Source: Oreohelix idahoensis (lineage: Eukaryota; Mollusca; Gastropoda; Stylommatophora; Oreohelicidae). Taken from it: 64,000 bases of DNA. The position numbers and the translations under genes were made by a program. The notes under the pieces were generated by a model that saw only the letters and a list, made by a program, of their open reading frames with translations, ran no database searches and was not told the origin of the DNA. The stretch is taken from assembly GCA_024509875.1 (NCBI GenBank), contig JAMPIV010018780.1, positions 372,001 through 436,000 of the forward strand, given 5' to 3'. Shown here in pieces: positions 57,801-64,000 of the stretch; positions within the stretch are counted from its first letter, which is position 1, and every line of letters starts with the position of its first letter.

Positions 57801-59977
57801 CTATTTATCATCCGATGTCAAATGGGTTAATTGAGCGTCTAAATAGGACACTCAAGCAGTTGTTGGGTAAGATAACTCAAGACCATCCCCAAGACTGGGA
57901 TCGGGTCCTACACGCTTGTCTCTTTGCGTATCGCGAAGTACAAAATCAAGCAACGGGGTTTTCTCCATTTCAACTTGTTTTCGGCATGCAACCACGCGGT
58001 CCGATGTCGTTAATCCACGACTTATTGGTTGACGAGAATATTGAAGAGGAAACTCAATCCTCTTATGAGTATGTGATCTCTCTGAGAAAGAGAATCATAG
58101 ATGCTTGTAGATTAGCTACTGCATCATCCGAACAAGCCAAAGAAAAAGCTCGTCTATTTGCAAACAAGTATAGACGTCTTCGCCAGCTCATACCTGGTGA
58201 TGAAGCTTTTGTATTACTCCCTGCGCATAATAATCGTCTTTTAATTACCTGGAGAGGTCCTTTCAGGATCATCTCAAGAATATCCGATGTCGACTACATC
58301 GTTGATGTTAATGGTAAACATAAAACCTTCCACATTAATATGTTGAAGGAATATTACTCACGTCCTGATTATCTACAATCAGTGTTCCAAGCAACTGACG
58401 ATCCTACACCTCCTATTCAACACTATTCTAGTTTGTCTGTCATCCAAGAAGAGGAATCTTCTTTCGATGATGTACAACTACCAATACCAGTTGTACCACT
58501 CCATTCCACTGAGAAATGGAATGATGTTACTATCTCATCTACTCTTACTGATGATCAACGTCAGCAAGTCTCTAATATTCTACACACGTATGAGGATGTC
58601 CTCACTGACATCCCAGGTCATACGTCAGTCATCCAACATGACATTATTCTGACTGACGATACACCGATTCGAGTTCGCCCATATCCTATTCCTTTACACT
58701 TTCGTGATAAGGTTGATAAGGAATTGGATGAGATGCTTCAATTAAATATAATTGAACCATCTTCATCACCATATTCTTCTTCTATGGTAATCATTAGGAA
58801 GAAGGACAACAATATACGTCTTTGCGTAGATTACAGGAAATTAAACAAAGTTACAAAATTCGATGCGGAACCATTACCTCTTTTAGACGACTTATTAGAG
58901 AAATTATCTCATGCCACATTCTTTTCGAAATTTGACCTTTCAAAGGGTTATTGGCAAGTGCCATTAACCCCTAAAGCAAAGCCATTCACCGCTTTCTCGA
59001 CGCCACGGGGTTTTTTTCAATGGAATTTTATGCCATTCGGTCTAATGAATGCGCCAGCTACCTTTGTACGCATGATGCGCCGCATATTGTCTCATCGTCC
59101 CGATGTCATTACTTATATAGATGACATCTGTCTTTTCAGTGACTCTTGGGATGAACATATTCAGGGTTTAAAATCTTTACTTTCTACCTTACGGGATTAT
59201 AACTTAACAGCAAAACCTTCAAAGGCTTTTGTCGGTTTTCATGACATCTCATTTCTTGGTCACCGTATAGGTCGCGGTTTAATGTATACAGAAGACAGTA
59301 ACGTCTCTAAAATTTTAAACATCTCAGCACCTAAGACAAAAAAACAAGTGAGGTCGCTCTTAGGACTAATACAGTTCTATTCTAAATTCATCCCTCATTT
59401 GTCTACTATAACTGCACCTCTTTCTTCGTTACTAAAGAAAGGCACATCTAATATAATAAAGTGGTCGCAGGATCATCAAACGGCTTTAGATTATATAAAA
59501 CAATTTTTTTCAAATAAGCCTTTTTTAAGGTTGCCTAACAAAGATCTCACCTTTGTTCTTCGCAGTGATGCTTCTTCCTACGCTATCGCGGCAGTTTTGA
59601 TGCAGGAATACGGAGGCACCTTATTTCCGGTTATGTACGTATCCAGAAAGCTTACGACGAGCGAGATGAAGTATTCCGTTCTAGATAAAGAGCTCCTCGC
59701 TCTTGTCTGGTCAATCACAAAACTGGATCGTTATCTCCTCGGATCACACTTTGTGGTGGAATCCGACCAGAAAGCTCTTACAGCACTGAACACAGGGAAC
59801 GTGAAGTCATCAAAGTCAGCGCGTTACGCTATTGCGCTTCAACCGTTCCATTTTGAGATACGAGCTATTCCTGGAGTACAGAATGTGTTTGCAGACTGTC
59901 TTTCAAGATGCCCTAGTGAACACGTCGAAATTAAACCACTTCCAGATGGTGAAACGTCCTCACAGAAACATGAATAA
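54809..59977 (+). CDS. Gag-Pol polyprotein, INT-before-RT order
   Basis: One 1722-residue frame without stops. Domains in order: a charged coiled coil (about 1-215, with KQKEMEVKQKEMEEK repeats); capsid-like core (about 230-410); Asn/Arg-rich tail (about 415-560); a Cys/His cluster (about 575-605, CSECSTLF...LRCGH) where a CCHC knuckle is usual; aspartic protease with DSG at Asp647; integrase with an HHCC domain from about 840, catalytic Asp914, Asp973, Glu1009 (the last two 35 residues apart) and a GPF module at 1150; RT with Asp1376 and YIDD (Asp1438-Asp1439); RNase H with Asp1587, Glu1628, Asp1653. All catalytic residues are present. The first ATG in a good frame start, MATLDYFIKQAK, matches element B's MLTLDHFVK. 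No frameshift separates gag and pol. Confidence 0.96.
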   Translation: MATLDYFIKQAKALQMAPEEAKAFALAEYKKAQEIEADQRRLETLRLENLKFEADQKRIEAEENEKKMRLTAEEDEKKRKFIAEEEEKKMRLAAELEEKRFQRESEQKKFEAEEQFKRDTAEKERLLNIEMGNKQKEMEVKQKEMEEKRLIAEKEMEVKQKEMQERRLIAEQNTKRLQLEMEENERKRQHELKLAESEYERLRLTQEANSQRTFESQTSSRHDNFKEIHLKLPKFNPPSDDVIFFLDRFEATCVSYNVDKALYCTYLSRLLTGDALAVYHTTSIGEKNDYNALRAALLQKFQMTEDQYRLKFHTLLPQSSRNFNDFLSQIRLTLERWIELSKIEKSYEGLFDLLMRDKVLSSVNPTFLAFLQERKPLSMKNLEEHAKNFCTAHPNMDLSNAQIKNELPVAFAAQQNNFSRNRSFSADRYVNKGNNDNFNNGNFYKGKQFQQSAPFNVSWNQAHRSRDFGNNNFKNNQGHYNKQNWRSRSQGPQNKQFFGNKPFYQHHNDNYTNYRTNPNFNSSRNYNYGNFNDKNQNRSRRRDRSLSNTNRHSNVAFSDTQANIEQGKGAETHNAMCCSLDCTQVKDCSECSTLFQPRAITTLRCGHTLPSLPAVCTATAASVHQGQGSLKFNKGFVNNISCSLLFDSGCSTVGVRTSLINPSCATGRVVKCVTFGGTIETFATAIIDLNTPFFSGKIQACLLPNPICDLILGRIHGIKECTPQQIAEWEERHIQTANAVVTRAQATNMSHDTPMEPTVHTTCDDDAPISRELFATLQKNDDSLKNFFQYVNKNNTSNKLAKSRHDFILKNGILVRVIREKDSSLCSQIIVPSCMRSRILRHAHDSQCAGHMGFSRTKSRVLSAFYWPGVHKDITLYCRSCLICQEVKVRGPFHAAPIQAADIPIRPFDKMAIDIIGPMLPSARGHTHILTCIDMCTRWPEAIPLKNTSSASVAEALMLIFSRIGFPRKILSDHGVQFISESMSQVMKTLGIDRSLSSIYHPMSNGLIERLNRTLKQLLGKITQDHPQDWDRVLHACLFAYREVQNQATGFSPFQLVFGMQPRGPMSLIHDLLVDENIEEETQSSYEYVISLRKRIIDACRLATASSEQAKEKARLFANKYRRLRQLIPGDEAFVLLPAHNNRLLITWRGPFRIISRISDVDYIVDVNGKHKTFHINMLKEYYSRPDYLQSVFQATDDPTPPIQHYSSLSVIQEEESSFDDVQLPIPVVPLHSTEKWNDVTISSTLTDDQRQQVSNILHTYEDVLTDIPGHTSVIQHDIILTDDTPIRVRPYPIPLHFRDKVDKELDEMLQLNIIEPSSSPYSSSMVIIRKKDNNIRLCVDYRKLNKVTKFDAEPLPLLDDLLEKLSHATFFSKFDLSKGYWQVPLTPKAKPFTAFSTPRGFFQWNFMPFGLMNAPATFVRMMRRILSHRPDVITYIDDICLFSDSWDEHIQGLKSLLSTLRDYNLTAKPSKAFVGFHDISFLGHRIGRGLMYTEDSNVSKILNISAPKTKKQVRSLLGLIQFYSKFIPHLSTITAPLSSLLKKGTSNIIKWSQDHQTALDYIKQFFSNKPFLRLPNKDLTFVLRSDASSYAIAAVLMQEYGGTLFPVMYVSRKLTTSEMKYSVLDKELLALVWSITKLDRYLLGSHFVVESDQKALTALNTGNVKSSKSARYAIALQPFHFEIRAIPGVQNVFADCLSRCPSEHVEIKPLPDGETSSQKHE

Positions 59978-60971
59978 CTTTGTACATGGTCACTGATTAT
60001 ACATCTGTGGAGACTATGTGTAGTTCTGCAGTATTCGTATATATATAACTTTCAGAATATACTTACGTATGGATTATAACATTATTTCTTGGGAAGTAAC
60101 GTTTTGTTAGAACGGGAACAGTGATATTAAAGTAACATTTTTTTTTAGTATGGAAACATTCGTAAGAGTGACAAATAGACATTCACTATTGTTATGGAAC
60201 AGATTACACTACATATCGTGTTCGTAAACTTATTTCAGGCATGGTACATTTAGAACATATTCTTGTCGATTTAACTAGTTCTAAAAGAATATTAACAATG
60301 AGTGAAATTGAAATCACTTAGAATAAATTAGTAATTAGTTATTTGTTCATAAATTAAGTACTACTAATTAGTATAATTCAATTTAATCAATTTGATTGAT
60401 TATAAATCACACATCTACTAACTTTATTAGTGTTTCGCAATACGTGTATTCACGTATCCCACTACATGATATCTCACTTTTAGATAACTAGTCAAACTTA
60501 CTAATGTTAGGAAATAGTAAGTGCGTTGCTTCTTAAAGTGTTTAATTATGCTTTGTTTCATTTTGCATGTTATATTTTAAAATTTTCTGTTTTATTGATT
60601 CTTTTATCATTGATCATCATCAGTGTTGCTGTTCATTTTCATTTTTGAAATCATATGTTTCAAATTTCTTTTAAAACAATTTTGTTGAATTTTATTATCA
60701 TCTTTTTTTTATGGTTTATTTCATTTTCATTTTCAACTTCTTTTTACTTCGAATATTACCACATCGTTCCAAAGTAGGTCGATGGTGGATGTGTGCTTTA
60801 ATGCATACTATCATTTAGTTATATTGTTTTCATTTAATATTCTTTTCTTAATATGATATAATTTTATGCATGTCATAAATCTTGTTGTAGTTTTGACTCA
60901 CCTCTCTCGAGTAATTAGTTCGAAAAAAAATTAATAGAATTAATTTTTTTAAGGGGAGGTAATAAGGGAGC
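59978..60971 (+). promoter_or_regulatory. 3' non-coding region and polypurine tract of element C
   Basis: About 1 kb, AT-rich, with no frame long enough for an envelope protein. The last bases (about 60951-60970) are purine-rich and directly adjoin TGTTACG, as expected for the plus-strand primer site. Confidence 0.75.
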
Positions 60972-62063
60972 TGTTACGTACATTTATTACCTACGGGGGT
61001 AGTCTTCGGTCCTGCCAAATGTACGCACCAGTTTTATATAGTTATATTATTTGTGCGTTCGATTGATTCACGCACTGACGTGCACAATGCTGTGTGAGTT
61101 GCTTTGGACGCACGTGTAACCTAGTTGAGTAGATTGTGACGTCATGATAGGGGCAGCTCGGACGACATTTATGTCCGCAGTGTTATTCTTTGATTCCTGG
61201 CAAATTTGAAGATGCCATCAGTTGTATTCGTATCTATTGGTCTTCATGGCGAAGCCAATAGTGGAAGAATGAAGTAAGTGTCGCCCCATTTCTTATGGCA
61301 AGTTTAATTATGTAAATTAAAGTATCAGGCCGCTCCTATTAATGGTCTAGCGGGAATTCATCGGAGATGACATTCCTAGAATTGGACACACGGAGTCGAT
61401 AGCCTTTGGAATCTTTTCGTAGAGGGAGAATCCATATGTGGAATCAAGTTAATGAATATATATATATGCTTCACATGTTTAATATGCCGTTTTACCTATG
61501 CCAAAGTCGTGGTATGGATACCGAGAGGTTAGCCAAGATGAAACACTAACCTGGTTGTATTGTTATATCTGCCTTTGTTTGGATTGGATATGCTATCTAA
61601 GAATTTTATGAAGAAAGTCTGGGATGCTTACAAGTATGATATAAATTATTGCTCCGTGAGAATGAATCCGTTTGCCTTAATAAACGTCCTTGGGAGAAGG
61701 TCAACGGACGTTAATACCATGTCTGTTATATGGTAATGGAAGTGATCCTTAGTCACTGGAATATAAGAGAACTTAACTGTTAGAGAATCTACAACAACTA
61801 TTAACAGTGATATTAACATTTTGACGTATGATCTTCGCATCTGTAACTATGATTGTCTTGTTCCACTTCGTTGGTGTCACGTCAATAAAATATATGTACT
61901 GTAATCACCGACTTGTGTGCTGCCAATACTTGCCCAGTTCACCCAATTCAACGATACTTGTTGGAATTTTCGTTTGAAGAACATTGTTGACATTCATTCC
62001 GTTTTAACCATTCGCGTTTCAATTTACCTCTTCACTGAACTCAACGATAAAATGGAGTCAACA
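60972..62063 (+). repeat. 3' LTR of element C
   Basis: 1092 bp, the same length as the 5' LTR, with no difference seen on reading. AATAAA is at 61884-61889. It is followed by the duplicate GTTAC. Confidence 0.96.
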
Positions 62064-62287
62064 GTTACATTTAATGGAAGTTACACAATTACAATGATTA
62101 CAAATTCAATTATATTTTCTGCTAAGTGATAATTCTGAGCTACTAATATTAATTAAAAAGACTTCAAGCTTAACTAATGAGGAAGATAACTGCTCTATAT
62201 GACTGACTTTTACGCTAATGCCAAGGGACATTGCTCAACAAACAGTGAAGACGTATATGCTGTTAGTTTTGATTCACTGCACATAAA

Positions 62288-62628
62288 CTCTTCTTCTTCT
62301 TTGATCCTTAGCCGCAGACTGTCAAAGCAGTCAGTGGCCATCACGCCTGGTGGTGTCTTGTAGGGCAGCAACAAATTGCTTCAACTCTGTTTGTTTGGTT
62401 AGCGGCAATCCTTCGTACAGTGTCCCAACTCTGGTTCATTCTTTGCATCTCAGCCTCCACAGTTCTCTGCCAAGTTGTTTTTGGTCGGCCTCTCTTTCGC
62501 TTTCCTTCTGGGGTCCATAGCATAGCTGTTCTTGTAATGGCTTCAGGGTCCCTTCTGAGGACATGGCCGACCCAACTCCAGCGTCTGCCAGCTATGATGG
62601 TGTGCATGTCCTCTTGGTTACTCCGAGT
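62288..62628 (-). mobile_element. 5'-truncated LINE 3' end with GAA tail
   Basis: The tail is the ttcttcttcttt run at 62290. A 7-bp repeat acataaa flanks it (62281-62287 and 62629-62635). The minus strand reads RRWSWVGHVLRRDPEAITRT and GKRKRGRPKTTWQRTVEAEM, then ends CCCPTRHHQA. This is the C-terminus of an RTE-like LINE protein. The same family gave the insertion at 2257-2467. Confidence 0.85.
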
Positions 62629-62750
62629 ACATAAATTATGTTTCCAAAAAGCCAAGTATGAAAATTCAAATTCATGTTGCATCTGTGACTTGCAAGTTGG
62701 AAATAGTATCTCTAAGAACAATAAATGTATTTAACACTTTTCATACTTAC

Positions 62751-62984
62751 CAGCCAGTTAAATAAGTCTCTCACTAGATCTTTCTGATCTTGTTTGAGCT
62801 TTTGAGGTAGCGCGTACACCAAGTAAGACTCTACACTTGGTTCCCAGCCCATGATATGAGGCTCCAGGTAAACCATGCCACATCGGCTGACAGTGGCTGG
62901 CGAAGCTTGTTCAAGATCAGCTGGCTCAAAAATCAGGTTCATCTTGTTATTCATTTGAATAATCTCTCCGCTCATCAAGCACAA
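62751..62984 (-). CDS. DNAH7-like: Axonemal dynein heavy chain exon, end of AAA2
   Basis: A 234-bp, 78-codon phase 0-0 exon, the most upstream exon visible. It encodes LCLMSGEIIQMNNKMNLIFE, followed by PADLEQASPATVSRCGMVYL. This is the sensor-II/arginine-finger end of AAA2 and one of the most conserved stretches of dynein heavy chains. The rest, EPHIMGWEPSVESYLVYALP, continues into the next exon. Splice sites on the minus strand are a tttcttccacag acceptor and a gtaagtatg donor. Earlier exons lie beyond 64000. Confidence 0.95.
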
Positions 62985-63026
62985 CTGTGGAAGAAATATT
63001 CTGACTACAAAGCTGCTATAAACACT

Positions 63027-63138
63027 ACTAAATATTTATAAGAATAGAAAAGTGAATTACAACTACTAAATATTTATAAGAATAGATAAGTGAATTACAA
63101 CCACTAAATATTTATAAGAATAGACAAGTGAATTACTT
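63027..63138. repeat. Tandem repeat, 38-bp unit, three copies
   Basis: Copies start with actaaatatttataagaata at 63027, 63065 and 63103. They differ only at one or two positions (gaaaagtg/gataagtg/gacaagtg). The third runs into the TTAC tail of the neighbouring LINE. Confidence 0.92.
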
Positions 63139-63700
63139 ACTTACTTATTCGTTCCTCTTCTACCGTGAGGTGTAGAGGTTTGTAAGAGAGAGCGCCATAC
63201 TATTCTATTGGCTGTCTTCCTCCTGGCTTGGTTCCATTCTAGTCCTCGGTCCTTCAAAGATTGTCTAATGTTGTCCTCCCAGCGGACTCTGGGTCGTCCT
63301 GGAGGTCTGGATCCCTGGCTCTTAGTTTCCCATGCTTGTCATGGTAGCCGATCTACTCCCATTCTGCAGACATGGCCAAACCATCTCAGTTGGGACTGTT
63401 CTACTTGGGTCTGCAGGGGTTGGGTTTTTAGGCCTTGACGTATCGTCTGGTTGCAGACCATGTCTCTTCTTGTTACTTCAACCACCGTCCTCAGATACCT
63501 CATTTCTGAGGTTTGGATCTGGCTTTTGTGGATTGTTGTCACTGCCCATGACTTGCATCCATACGTCAAGACTGGGACATAGGTGGATCGGTATACAGCC
63601 ATCTTCATCTTCTTACCAACTTCTCTTTTGCTGAGGAATCCTCCATTTACGGCTTGAAAAAGTCTCCCAGCTGCTGCTCTTTGGATAGGCAACTCTTCTT
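63139..63700 (-). mobile_element. 5'-truncated RTE-like LINE with TTAC tail
   Basis: The microsatellite tail acttacttacttatt is at 63133-63147. The minus-strand frame 63339-63692 reads PIQRAAAGRLFQAVNGGFLS, KMAVYRSTYVPVLTYGCKSW and QLRWFGHVCRMGVDRLP, then continues degenerately towards the tail. It is a LINE C-terminal region of a further family. The plus-strand frames here are shadows. Confidence 0.8.
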
Positions 63701-63714
63701 TGATTTTCTTAACA

Positions 63715-64000
63715 AATCCTGTGCGCTACGCTCATATACGCACACACTGAACCTAGGCACAGGGCCTAGAGGTGTAGTGAAATTCGGTCATAATAAAACT
63801 GATGGCACTAAACCCAGAGAGGGGTAACCGGGAAAATGAATTAAGATTCGTCATTTGTTGTGAAGCAGAGATAGTCCAAGTCACGTATCCAGTCTACCAA
63901 CCCAAGTCAGCAGCTACAACAGGCAGTTAGAGGAGAGAGGGTCACAATGCCTCTTAACTGCACTAGAGAGAGAGAGAAGGAGAGTAGTGGAGGAGACTCT
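63715..64000 (-). repeat. Unclassified interspersed repeat R, copy 3 (partial)
   Basis: Same orientation as copy 2. gaaattcggtcataataaaa, actaaacccagagaggggta and tgcactagagagagaga correspond to the complement of about 2900-2660 in copy 1. It is cut by the window end. Confidence 0.7.

Larger units (their letters stand above)
52645..62063 (+). mobile_element. LTR element C: complete Gmr1-like Ty3/gypsy retrotransposon
   Basis: A 9419-bp element with 1092-bp LTRs at 52645-53736 and 60972-62063 that look identical, and a perfect 5-bp duplication GTTAC (52640-52644 and 62064-62068). Between them lies one intact Gag-Pol frame (54809-59977). LTR ends are TGTTACG...TCAACA. A candidate primer-binding site begins TGGTGTTCCAGTGTGG at 53742. 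A purine-rich tract (aaggggaggtaataagggag) ends at 60970, before the 3' LTR. It is antisense to the host dynein gene and lies in its intron. Intact frames and matching LTRs point to recent insertion, possibly still mobile. Confidence 0.97.

Noticed and set aside
59978..60971. Possible envelope gene after RNase H in element C
   Set aside because: No frame of useful length with signal peptide or membrane segment is present, and the same is true for A and B. There is no evidence of a retrovirus-like element.

Overview
The window is AT-rich animal nuclear DNA, very probably from an invertebrate. It has no operons or bacterial signals. It lies inside one host gene on the minus strand: an axonemal dynein heavy chain (DNAH7-like; the exact paralog is not settled). 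Five short coding exons can be read at 62984-62751, 49332-49135, 17431-17270, 11107-10982 and 4916-4759. Each has an AG acceptor and a GT donor, and in that order they run from the end of AAA2 through the AAA2-AAA3 linker to the P-loop of AAA3. The gene continues past both window edges. Exons total 778 bp over about 58 kb. The rest is intron, and most intron sequence that can be recognised is transposable-element (TE) DNA.

Two large LTR retrotransposon structures dominate. Element C (52645-62063) is a complete 9.4-kb Ty3/gypsy-type element with two 1092-bp LTRs that look identical, a 5-bp target-site duplication GTTAC, and one unbroken 1722-codon Gag-Pol frame. Its integrase lies BEFORE the reverse transcriptase (Gag-PR-INT-RT-RNaseH). 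This is the Ty1/copia-like order known in the Gmr1 group of Ty3/gypsy elements. Element A (24685-47386, duplication CTGGG) is an older relative swollen to 22.7 kb by nested insertions: a pogo/Tigger-like element in its 5' LTR, a LINE fragment in gag, a second Gmr1-like element (B, 30166-38429) that carries a mariner-like element, a tRNA-derived SINE, a palindromic Penelope-like element, and a piggyBac-like TTAA element. Removing them leaves about 8.9 kb, close to the size of C. LTR divergence by eye (A about 2-3 percent, B about 0.4 percent, C none seen) agrees with the nesting order.

The other introns hold non-LTR retrotransposons in both orientations: RTE/CFDP2-like copies (5525-10400, 13665-15503, 50066-52000), a CR1/Jockey-group element with a 585-codon RT frame (11340-13590), an I-group element with RNase H (17660-20540), and many 5'-truncated 3' ends with microsatellite tails. 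There is also a non-autonomous Helitron (14267-14884), a 2.3-kb insertion with TG...CA ends (5852-8151), a three-copy unclassified repeat called R here (1661-3160, 47690-48925, 63715-64000), and several minisatellites.

The most notable points are the apparently young Gmr1-order element with an unusual Cys/His motif in place of a CCHC knuckle, the abnormal integration of element B (140-bp flanking duplication, 3' LTR six bases short), and the inverted Penelope-like pair. All calls come from reading the sequence. No database search or alignment program was run, and boundaries given as approximate are approximate.
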